Shown here: piece by piece, positions 6,538-12,524 of the stretch
Position numbering within the stretch: position 1 is the stretch's first letter
Layout: the number at the start of each line of letters is the position of its first letter
Assembly: GCA_002336725.1 (NCBI GenBank)
Contig: DDEO01000159.1
Coordinates: forward strand, 1-14,779
Direction of reading: 5' to 3'
Source of the DNA: Bacteroidetes bacterium UBA1952
GTDB lineage: Bacteria; Bacteroidota; Bacteroidia; Chitinophagales; Chitinophagaceae
DNA: 14,779 nucleotides
Notes under the pieces: generated by a model
The model's input: only the letters and a program-made list of their open reading frames with translations
What the model was told of the DNA's origin: nothing
The model's database searches: none
Translations under genes and position numbers: made by a program

Positions 6538-6954
6538 ATGAAACCGTTTTTTACCACGCTCCTTATCATCTTTTTCTCCCTCGGTGCGCTGGCGCAGGGA
6601 ACCGACAAAAGCCGTGTGCAGGCCATTAAAACCAGCTTTATTGCCGACCGGCTGAAGCTCACGCCCACGCAGGCCGAGCAATTCTGGCCGATGTACAACC
6701 GCTGTCAGGCCGAGCGCAAAACATTGAAGCAATCTTACGGCGGCCCCAGCGCCCGTGCCGGTCAGGACCCGGAAGACGCCATGCGTTTTCTGGACGATAA
6801 TATGGAGTATAAACAGCGTGATTTGGGCATTCAAAAACGCTGCAATGAGGATTATCTGAAGGTATTATCTCCCCAACAGACGGCAGCCCTTGTGGAAGCC
6901 GAACGCGATTTCCGGAAAATGCTCCTCGACGAACTGCGCGAGCGCAAGCACTAA
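6538..6954 (+). CDS. Secreted Spy/CpxP-like protein of the ECF operon
   Basis: A 138-residue protein with a signal peptide (MKPFFTTLLIIFFSLGALAQ, cleavage near residue 19-20). The mature part is helical and charged and carries two LTxxQ-type motifs: LTPTQAEQFWPMYN (41-54) and LSPQQTAALV (110-119). These are the hallmark of Spy/CpxP periplasmic stress proteins. In Bacteroidota relatives encoded after ECF sigma genes are often annotated as a sensor of the sigma factor. Here it is the third gene of the cassette, 44 bases after the membrane protein, so it probably senses or buffers misfolded protein or an envelope signal in the periplasm. The fold is well supported; the sensing role is inferred from neighbours. 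Two cysteines (56 and 102) are present and could form a disulfide. Confidence 0.85.
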   Translation: MKPFFTTLLIIFFSLGALAQGTDKSRVQAIKTSFIADRLKLTPTQAEQFWPMYNRCQAERKTLKQSYGGPSARAGQDPEDAMRFLDDNMEYKQRDLGIQKRCNEDYLKVLSPQQTAALVEAERDFRKMLLDELRERKH

Positions 6955-6981
6955 AAGTCCGCAGAATCCCCAAAATAATAT

Positions 6982-7153
6982 AGTTCTTGCGAAAGTAGTT
7001 TCATGCAGCATTTTCGTTGCTGTGTAGTACGCCCCCAATCTCCATTATTCTGTGTTGTGGAGACTATGGGGGCAGTTTATAATTATATATAACAACCATA
7101 GCAACGACGGAAGTATCACCCAGAAGGGAATAAATAGACTTTCGCAAGGGTTC
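6982..7153. mobile_element. Probable 172-bp MITE with hairpin-forming interior
   Basis: CTTGCGAAAGT (6986-6996) is exactly inverted at 7138-7148, and TAATAT flanks the element directly on both sides (6976-6981 and 7154-7159), like a target-site duplication. Inside, TCGTTGCT (7014-7021) pairs with AGCAACGA (7100-7107). GCCCCCA (7031-7037) pairs with TGGGGGC (7067-7073) and TCTCCA (7039-7044) with TGGAGA (7058-7063), around a 13-base loop. The right end reads ACCCTTGCGAAAGT inward, which resembles ACCC-starting IS982-type ends; that link is tentative. No coding capacity. A structured RNA is the alternative. Confidence 0.55.
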
Positions 7154-7167
7154 TAATATTTCCGCTC

Positions 7168-7205
7168 GGCGGAACGTGTCTTTGAGATGCGTTCCGCCTT
7201 TGTGT
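7168..7205 (+). terminator. Rho-independent terminator, probably of the ECF operon
   Basis: GGCGGAACG (7168-7176) pairs perfectly with CGTTCCGCC (7190-7198), followed by TTTGTGTTTT. The loop has a small TCT/AGA stem. It lies 214 bases after the Spy-like stop, but only about 42 if the presumed MITE at 6982-7153 is removed. The remaining stretch to 7411 shows one TTCCGGAA (7220) and no gene; it should hold the promoter of the ferritin-like pair, which was not recognised with confidence. Confidence 0.7.
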
Positions 7206-7411
7206 TTTCGGGGATAATTTTCCGGAAATCATCCCTTGGCGGCGGGTCTTTTAGGCTTGCTTTATAGGGTGGGGCAGCGGATAGGCGAGGGCAGGGTAAA
7301 AAAATCTTTCGGCATTAAAAACCAAAGCAGGGTTGTTTCTCGTAGCTAAGTTGTTAAAGGCACAATAATAGTTAGCAACTCTCTGTATTTTCTTAACCCC
7401 TCATCTCTTTT

Positions 7412-8127
7412 ATGAAAGACCCAAACACCCTCCTACAGCCGCAGGCTGCTAACCCCGCAGACGACCAGCGGGCGCTGAGTCGTCGTCGTTTTCTGGGATT
7501 TGCCGGCGCTTTCGCCGGTGTCAGTATGCTCGCTGCCTGTGGCAAAGACGACAATAACCCCAGCCCCAACCCCGGCAACGGCGGTGTCAACCTGGGCAGT
7601 GGCGATACCGGCATCCTCAATTATGCCTATGCGCTCGAGCAACTGGAAGCCGCCTTTTATACGCAGGTTGTGGCCGCCGGTATGAACTGGGCCACCGCTG
7701 CGGAAAAAGCACTGATTGCCGATGTACGCGACCACGAGATTGCCCACCGCGAGTTTTTCCGCGCTGCCCTGGGCAGCAACCGCATTCAGGATCTGACACC
7801 CAATTTCAGCACCATCAACTTTACCAACCGACAGTCGGTGCTGGAATCTGCGCGGGCTTTCGAAGACCTGGGTGTACAGGCTTACAACGGTGCCGGCCAA
7901 CTGCTGCAATCAGCGGATTATCTGCTGCTGGCGGGCAAGATTGTGAGCGTTGAGGCGCGCCACGCCGCCTATTTCCGGGATTTGCTGGTTCCGGTCCTTT
8001 CGCGGATACCACCATTCTGGACCCAACGGCCCGCATCGACCTCCACAAAATGCCCAATGAGGTGCTTGCCATCGCCGGCACCTTCATCAAGGAAAAAATC
8101 GACGCAAGCAAACTCCCCACCGTTTAA
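7412..8127 (+). CDS. Ferritin-like domain lipoprotein with Tat signal; apparent frameshift near 7993
   Basis: A ferritin-like protein of the DUF4439/Ferritin_2 type. It has a twin-arginine motif SRRRFLGF (23-30) and a lipobox LAAC (Cys43), then a low-complexity DNNPSPNPGNGG linker. Candidate metal ligands are Glu76 and Glu79, DHEIAH (Glu109, His112), Glu151 in AFEDLGVQAY and EARH (Glu181, His184). After LLVP (191-194) the original frame turns into a Pro/Ser/Arg-rich tail ending at 8146, overlapping the next gene. One base back, the frame reads GPFADTTILD, then HKMPNEVLAIAGTFIKEKI, and stops at 8127, 15 bases before the next ATG. Adding one G at 7993-7994 restores a 238-residue protein. Either a sequencing error or a real lesion. 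Role in iron or redox handling is by family only. Confidence 0.85.
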
Positions 8128-8142
8128 ACCCCCACCCGCACG

Positions 8143-9006
8143 ATGAATATTCAACGCATTTTTACTGATATGGCCGATGCCGATCCGGAATTTTATGACC
8201 GTGTTTCGCCCCGTCGAGCCTCCATTCGCACCCTGCTCCGGGGTGCTTCTCTGGCGGTTCTGCCCATCGCCCTCGGTGGTATGTTTAAAAAAGCCTACGG
8301 GCAAGGCTCGCCCAATACGCCGCTCATTCTGCAAACACTCAATTTTGCGCTGACTGCCGAATATCTGGAAAGCAGCTTTTACTCGACCGCGCTCAACACC
8401 CCGGCGCTGGTTACCAAATTCAACTCGCGTGGGTTGCTTGCAGATGTTACTTTGCTGCGCGACAACGAGGTGGCACACCGCGACCTGCTGATCAAAACCA
8501 TCCGTGATTTGGGCGGCACGCCCGACCCGCAACCCACCTTCGACTTCACGGGTGGAAAAGGACAGGGCGGCGGACCGTTTGCAGATGTGCTGAGCAACGA
8601 CGCCACTTTCTTTGCCGTGGCCCAGGCTTTTGAAGAAACCGGAGTACGCGCCTACAAAGGCCAGGCAGGAAACCTGATGAGCAGCAAGGCTGTGCTGACG
8701 GCTGCCCTCGATATCCACTCGGTAGAAGCGCGCCATGCTTCGCACATCCGCATGATTCGCCAGACTCAGTTTGGTGTGAACATCAAGCCGTGGATTACCG
8801 GTGTTACAAGCGGGATTCCCGGAACGGCTACCCAGCCTGTTTATGCCGGTGAAGACAACACCATGCAAAGCACCGTCAATATCGTTTCGCTGCCCAACGC
8901 GGCTACTCAGGCGAATATTACGCCCAACGCCGCTACCGAAGCATTCGATGAGCCGCTCGACAAAGCCGCCGTGCTGGCCATCCTGACGAATTTTATTGTA
9001 CCATAA
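8143..9006 (+). CDS. Second ferritin-like domain protein, exported
   Basis: A 287-residue protein of the same family as its upstream neighbour. A basic stretch (RVSPRRASIRTLLRG) precedes a hydrophobic segment (34-48) ending near AYGQG, which looks like an export signal; a Tat-type signal is possible but not a perfect match. The four-helix ferritin-like region keeps the same ligand pattern: Glu73 and Glu76 in TAEYLESSFY, Glu109 and His112 in DNEVAH, Glu164 in AFEETGVRAY and Glu196/His199 in VEARHASHIR. A C-terminal extension (205-287) ends AATEAFDEPLDKAAVLAIL. It starts 15 bases after the repaired stop of the first gene, so the two are probably one operon and may form a hetero-complex. A terminator follows at 9026. 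Substrate unknown. Confidence 0.88.
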   Translation: MNIQRIFTDMADADPEFYDRVSPRRASIRTLLRGASLAVLPIALGGMFKKAYGQGSPNTPLILQTLNFALTAEYLESSFYSTALNTPALVTKFNSRGLLADVTLLRDNEVAHRDLLIKTIRDLGGTPDPQPTFDFTGGKGQGGGPFADVLSNDATFFAVAQAFEETGVRAYKGQAGNLMSSKAVLTAALDIHSVEARHASHIRMIRQTQFGVNIKPWITGVTSGIPGTATQPVYAGEDNTMQSTVNIVSLPNAATQANITPNAATEAFDEPLDKAAVLAILTNFIVP

Positions 9007-9025
9007 TCAGCGTACCTCTCTTTTT

Positions 9026-9060
9026 GCCGGAAGCCGGGGCCAGCAGGTTCCGGCTTTTTT
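9026..9060 (+). terminator. Rho-independent terminator after the ferritin-like pair
   Basis: GCCGGAA (9026-9032) pairs with TTCCGGC (9048-9054), followed by six T. It lies 20 bases after the stop at 9006. Confidence 0.85.
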
Positions 9061-9438
9061 GTGTGCGGTGGGCAGGCGTTTGTACCAAAAATGGACAGTT
9101 TCTATCAAATGGGCGGCTAAATCTTGTATGTAAAATCTCCAAAAAACCCTTGCTGCGCAAGGGCTGGAGCCGGAATGGCTATCAAAAGTCAGGCGGCACA
9201 AAATGGTATAAAAGCCCCGTGGGGAAAACGCTGCTCGCTACCAAACTCACGTTCCTATGAGCCTTGGCAGAAGATGCAATGGGGTCCTATTCCTTTTTTG
9301 AAGCCGGCTCCCAAATAAAACCCGTTTCATGGGAGAAAATTTCCGGGAAAAAGGGAAGCGTTTCCGGAAAATCGGCGGCGGTTTTTTTAACACCCGTTAG
9401 AAAGCACCTTTGCCTAATTTCGCGCACCCTTTCGCCGG
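9061..9438. other. Intergenic stretch without a convincing gene, with one strong hairpin
   Basis: Short frames here look random. A nested hairpin at 9137-9169 has CTCCA/TGGAG outside and CCCTTGC-TGC-GCAAGGG inside, with a perfect 7-bp inner stem but no T-run. Another small one is CCCC-GT-GGGG near 9214-9223. One TTCCGGAA lies at 9362-9369. The stretch may be remnants of repeats or a leader region for the gene at 9439. Confidence 0.5.
9415..9422 (+). promoter_or_regulatory. Possible -7 box (TAATTTCG) for the small gene at 9439
   Basis: TAATTTCG is one base off TAnnTTTG and matches the box before the AcpH-like gene. A second candidate, CACCTTTG, lies at 9405-9412. No clear -33 element. Confidence 0.3.
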
Positions 9439-9828
9439 ATGTTTCCCACAGTTTTCTCCATTCGCCTCACCCGTCAGGCGGTCCTTTCCCTGGGGCTGCT
9501 CCTGTGCCTGTTGGTGAGCGGCTGGCAGCAGGTGAAATATCCGCCGGTGCATCACAGCTGCGTTCGCGCCTCGTGGATTGCCGACGAGCCGGCTGCCGAA
9601 GAGCTGCTCTCGCTGGCCGATGACGAGGCGACGACGGAGAGAACTTCTTCTTCCTATAGATTCCGCCGCGCGCTGGCCAAAAGCAAGGCCGCCCCGCACC
9701 CGGAAGTGCCTGCTGCTCGCGCCGAGAGCGGTTTTGCGGCTACTCTGGCAGCCTATGCACAGCAATACGCGCGTTGCATCCTGCCGCCCGGCCCCATCCT
9801 GTTTTTATTCCGGTATCATCTGTTTTAG
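9439..9828 (+). CDS. Small hypothetical membrane-associated or exported protein
   Basis: 129 residues, family not recognised. A basic start (IRLTRQ) is followed by a hydrophobic segment, AVLSLGLLLCLLVSGW (about 14-29), that could be a signal peptide or anchor. The middle is acidic (ADEPAAEELLSLADDEATTE), then basic (YRFRRALAKSK), and the end is hydrophobic and aromatic (ILPPGPILFLFRYHLF). Two other frames overlap it, one plus (from 9264) and one minus, but this one has the best signal-like start and a possible promoter. It precedes the RND adaptor at 10057 by 228 bases, so it may be an accessory of that system. Reality of the gene is moderately supported. Confidence 0.5.
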   Translation: MFPTVFSIRLTRQAVLSLGLLLCLLVSGWQQVKYPPVHHSCVRASWIADEPAAEELLSLADDEATTERTSSSYRFRRALAKSKAAPHPEVPAARAESGFAATLAAYAQQYARCILPPGPILFLFRYHLF

Positions 9829-9915
9829 CGGGAAAACCTCTTTCTGCCTGTCCTCGGACGGGCTTCGGTCGTTTTCGCACTTGTAGTGGTTAGTCAACTC
9901 AATTCCGCCGCGTGA

Positions 9916-9960
9916 AGCCTCACCCCCGGCCTGCGGTTGGGGCACGGCGAAGGAGAGGGG
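9916..9960 (+). repeat. 59-bp family repeat, copy 1 (14-bp deletion)
   Basis: Matches copies 2 and 3 from AGCCTCACCCCCGG to GGAGAGGGG, but lacks 14 bases of the 5' arm (CCTCTCCCCC region) and has one G/A change. It lies upstream of the RND adaptor gene, in the same direction as copy 2. The rest of the gap 9829-10056 holds a weak hairpin (GCCTGTC/GACGGGC, 9846-9863) and nothing else recognised. Confidence 0.8.
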
Positions 9961-10056
9961 AGCCTATAGGCCCGACGGTAATGCTCAGACTAAGCACAAA
10001 TTTCCAAACAGATTTTCCCGCGCCGCTTTTTCGCGTGCGCTATCCGGTTTAAAACC

Positions 10057-11262
10057 ATGTTTTCTTTTTTTCTGAAAAGGCTTCCGGTATTCGGAATCCT
10101 GCTGCTTGCTGCTTGTTCCTCCAACCCCAAAAACGGCGTTCCCAAAGAAGTGGTCCGCACACCGGTGTATCGCCTCGTCAAGCAGGATATTGACCTCGAT
10201 AAGCTCTACGTCTCCGATATTCAGGCGGCGCAAAACATTGAAATCCGCAGCCGCATTTCCGGATTTCTGGAGCGCATCCACATAGACGAAGGGAGCTACG
10301 TGCAAAAAGGCCAACTGCTGTTTTCGCTCAGCGACGGCGAATTGCGCGCCGATATTGCCCGCACCCGCGCCGCTATGGCAAGTATGCAGGCAGAGGTGCG
10401 CACCGCCGAGGTGGAGCTGGAAAAAGTGCGGCTGCTGGTGGATAAAAAAATCATTTCTAACACCGAATTGCAGGTGGCGCAGGCTAAGCTCAACGCGGCT
10501 CGTGCCCGCGTGGACGAAGCACAGGCTGCTGTTCAGCACGCCCAAAGCCGGTTGGCCTACACGCAGATTCGGGCACCTTACAGCGGCATCATTGACCGCA
10601 TTCCGCTCAAAATCGGCAGCGTGCTGGAAGAAGGTACGCTGCTGACGACGCTCTCGGATGTGAGCAGTGTGCTGGTGTATTTCAACCTCTCTGAAAACGA
10701 ATATCTGGAGTATCAGCGGCTGCGCGACGAGGGCAAAATTGCCGCCGACCGCGAAGCAACGCTTGTGCTGGCCAACGGGCAGGAATATCCGCATTCCGGA
10801 AAAGTGGAGACCATCGTGAGCGAGATTGAAGAGACGACCGGCTCCATTGCCATCCGCGCCCGCTTTCCCAATCCGGAACATGTGCTGAAGCACGGCGCTA
10901 CGGGCAAAATCCGCCTGACCCGCGAGGAACGCGCCGCGCTGATGGTTCCCCAAAAAGCGGTGTTTGAAATTCAGGATAAGAACTATGTGTATTTGGTGGA
11001 TTCTACAAACCATGTGCGCCAACACGCCTTTGTACCTCGCGCACGCCTCGGCGAGTTTTATGTGGTAGAAAGTGGCCTGCGCGAAGGCGACCGCATCGTG
11101 TATGAAGGCATCCAAAATCTCAAAGACGGTATGCAGATTACGCCGAAGGCAGCAAGCCTGAGCGAGGTGGTGCGTAAGCCTCACCCCTTCCGCTCCGAAG
11201 AGCCTCACCCCCGGCCCCTCTCCCCCGACCTGCGGTTGGGGCACAGCGAAGGAGAGGGGTGA
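10057..11262 (+). CDS. RND efflux periplasmic adaptor lipoprotein (AcrA/MexA type), tail from a repeat
   Basis: A 401-residue membrane-fusion protein. The leader ends in lipobox LAAC (Cys20). Domains in order: barrel/lipoyl half RISGFLERIHIDEGSYVQKG (65-84), a coiled-coil hairpin rich in Ala, Glu and Arg (about 100-165), lipoyl half RAPYSGIIDRIPLKIGSVLE (170-189), beta-barrel, and a membrane-proximal domain near VVESGLREGDRIVYEGIQNL. In the family it bridges an AcrB-type pump to a TolC channel for drugs or other small compounds. No pump or channel gene follows, which is unusual. The last 28 residues, from KPHP, are encoded by the dispersed repeat at 11201-11259 and a partial copy before it, so the native end was probably replaced. 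The same tail closes the convergent neighbour. Whether the protein works is unknown. Confidence 0.85.
   Translation: MFSFFLKRLPVFGILLLAACSSNPKNGVPKEVVRTPVYRLVKQDIDLDKLYVSDIQAAQNIEIRSRISGFLERIHIDEGSYVQKGQLLFSLSDGELRADIARTRAAMASMQAEVRTAEVELEKVRLLVDKKIISNTELQVAQAKLNAARARVDEAQAAVQHAQSRLAYTQIRAPYSGIIDRIPLKIGSVLEEGTLLTTLSDVSSVLVYFNLSENEYLEYQRLRDEGKIAADREATLVLANGQEYPHSGKVETIVSEIEETTGSIAIRARFPNPEHVLKHGATGKIRLTREERAALMVPQKAVFEIQDKNYVYLVDSTNHVRQHAFVPRARLGEFYVVESGLREGDRIVYEGIQNLKDGMQITPKAASLSEVVRKPHPFRSEEPHPRPLSPDLRLGHSEGEG
11201..11259 (+). repeat. 59-bp family repeat, copy 2, inside the adaptor's 3' end
   Basis: CCCCTCTCC and GGAGAGGGG form an outer 9-bp stem; inside, CCCCGACC-TGC-GGTTGGGG forms a second stem with one wobble. 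It is identical to copy 3 in inverted orientation, 189 bases away. A partial start (AAGCCTCACCCC) also lies at 11176-11187. Elements with this sequence are common in many genomes and give PHPRPLSP-type tails when translated. Confidence 0.9.
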
Positions 11263-11277
11263 CAGCATAGCGATAAA

Positions 11278-11304
11278 AAAACCGCTTCTAAAAAAAGCGG
11301 TTTT
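11278..11304. terminator. Strong, potentially bidirectional terminator
   Basis: AAAACCGCTT (11278-11287) pairs perfectly with AAGCGGTTTT (11295-11304) around a 7-base loop, giving an A/T flank on both sides. It is 15 bases after the adaptor stop and 130 bases beyond the stop of the convergent CtlX-like gene. The rest of 11263-11433 holds two similar 16-mers, GTAGTTGCGGATGTCT (11353-11368) and GTAGTAACGGATGCCT (11420-11435), and no gene. Confidence 0.8.
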
Positions 11305-11433
11305 ACCTTTTGTTGCTCTTTCCCAAGTGTCGTCTGTACGTATTTCATAGGAGTAGTTGCGGATGTCTGTATCGACTACTGGCCCTCATCCCATGATTCC
11401 AGCCGGCGCAATCACCGTCGTAGTAACGGATGC

Positions 11434-12429
11434 CTACGTTTTCCCGCTCCCCTCTCCTTCGCTGTGCCCCAACCGCAGGTCGGGGGAGAGGGGCCGGGGG
11501 TGAGGCTTCTTCTTCAGAAAAATCTCGGCAATCATACAACGCGCACTGCCGCCGCCAATGGCCTCGATGGTAGGAATCGGCAGTGGGTAAAGTGTTGTGT
11601 ATTGCTCCAGTTGCCGGCGCTGCTCAGGCGTGAGGCTGTCCATTGCCCGCCGCGAAAGCGCGAGGATTTTCCGGAAAGCTGTTGTGTGCAGGGCCAGCAT
11701 ATTGCCCGCAAAATGCCGCATCTGCGCTCGTGAAATGGCAACAATTTCGTGGCCGGTTTCGATGAGCAGATTTTCTATACGGGCACGCTCCGCCGCGTCG
11801 GAAATACACTCCAGACAAATCACCGCGAAGCGCTTGCCGAGGCACATCATCACGTTGGTGTGATAGATTTCCCTGCCGGCTTCGTCGTGGGCGTAAAAAG
11901 AAACCGCGCGGTAGCCGATGGCTTCGCAGACTTCTTCGAGCAGGGCGCGGTCGGTGCGCGGCGACAGGCAAGCGTAGGCGATACGGTGAATATGGTCGAA
12001 GATGATGCTGCCCGTGCCTTCGAGGAAGCGGCCTTCGGCCTCATAGCCGGAAAAGTCGAGCACGCGTTTGATTTCAAAATCTTTGGCCAGTGCGTCGAGG
12101 ATGTCCTGCCGGCGCTCGGTGCGGCGGTTGGGCGCGTGCATCGGGTAGAGCACCACCGTGCCGTCGGCGTGGAGGCTCACCCAGTTGTTGGGAAAAACGG
12201 CGTCGGGCTTGTGGGGCAGCGGCGTGTCGTCGAAAACATAAGCATCTACGCCGGCTGCTTTGAGGGTAGCGGCAAAGGCATCAAATTCTTCAAAAGCACT
12301 TTGCTGCACCGCATCGGCGGCGGCTATCAGCGGGTTTTGAAAAGCGTTGGAAGCGGCTGTTTCGGCATTGAAGCCAAAGCGAGCGGGACGAACGAGAAAA
12401 ACCGAATCGGTGGTTTGGGATGGGGGCAT
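11434..12429 (-). CDS. ctlX: CtlX-type arginine-deiminase-related hydrolase (citrulline/amidinotransferase superfamily), tail from a repeat
   Basis: 331 residues from ATG 12429. The guanidine-modifying fold is shown by FLVRPARFGFNAET (11-24), KPDAVFPNNWVS (74-85, Asp76), EGTGSIIFD (137-145, Glu137), EIYHTNVMMCLG (187-198, His190) and a C-terminal GGGSARCMIAEIF (292-304) with the likely nucleophile Cys298. By family knowledge it would act on citrulline, arginine or a related compound in the cytosol; the substrate is inferred. The frame extends upstream to 12519, but that part is made of dispersed palindromes (12456-12503), so ATG 12429 is chosen. After AEIFLKKK the tail PHPRPLSPDLRLGHSEGEG comes from repeat copy 3 and probably replaced the native end. 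PaaZ lies 95 bases upstream on the same strand. Confidence 0.85.
   Translation of the reverse strand: MPPSQTTDSVFLVRPARFGFNAETAASNAFQNPLIAAADAVQQSAFEEFDAFAATLKAAGVDAYVFDDTPLPHKPDAVFPNNWVSLHADGTVVLYPMHAPNRRTERRQDILDALAKDFEIKRVLDFSGYEAEGRFLEGTGSIIFDHIHRIAYACLSPRTDRALLEEVCEAIGYRAVSFYAHDEAGREIYHTNVMMCLGKRFAVICLECISDAAERARIENLLIETGHEIVAISRAQMRHFAGNMLALHTTAFRKILALSRRAMDSLTPEQRRQLEQYTTLYPLPIPTIEAIGGGSARCMIAEIFLKKKPHPRPLSPDLRLGHSEGEGSGKT
11449..11507 (-). repeat. 59-bp family repeat, copy 3, inverted, inside the CtlX-like 3' end
   Basis: The reverse complement of copy 2 over 59 bases, no difference seen by eye. On the minus strand it codes the last part of the CtlX-like protein in the same frame relative to the repeat as copy 2 does in the adaptor. 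Copies 2 and 3 could pair into a large cruciform enclosing the terminator. Confidence 0.9.
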
Positions 12430-12455
12430 GGGGCAATGTGTGGACGGCGGTTTGG

Positions 12456-12503
12456 GTAGAGACAAGGCATGCCTTGTCTCTACGTGGCATGCCTTGTCTC
12501 TAC
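12456..12503. repeat. GTAGAGACAAGG palindrome plus a half copy
   Basis: 12456-12483 is a perfect 28-bp palindrome built on GTAGAGACAAGGCA and its complement. A 17-bp half copy (GCATGCCTTGTCTCTAC) follows at 12487-12503. Palindromes of this GTAGAGAC...GTCTCTAC form recur in cyanobacterial and Bacteroidota gaps, in my recollection. It fills most of the 95-base gap between PaaZ and the CtlX-like gene, where it could form a hairpin in the transcript. Confidence 0.85.
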
Positions 12504-12524
12504 GTTTGACGCGCAGCATAAAAC

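Noticed and set aside
6982..7153. tRNA or other small structural RNA
   Set aside because: No cloverleaf, anticodon or T-loop pattern; the nested hairpin with direct flanks fits a MITE better, although a structured RNA is not excluded.
9264..9623. 119-codon plus-strand frame overlapping the small gene at 9439
   Set aside because: It has no signal or domain and spans an intergenic repeat region; the 9439 frame has a better start, a hydrophobic segment and a possible promoter.
9985..11268. 427-codon minus-strand frame opposite the RND adaptor
   Set aside because: The plus strand encodes a complete adaptor with lipobox and lipoyl motifs; the minus frame has shadow composition.
12430..12519. Longer N-terminus for the CtlX-like protein from ATG 12519
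   Set aside because: The extra 30 residues are a translation of the 12456-12503 palindromes and do not look like the family, which begins close to the conserved FLVRP.
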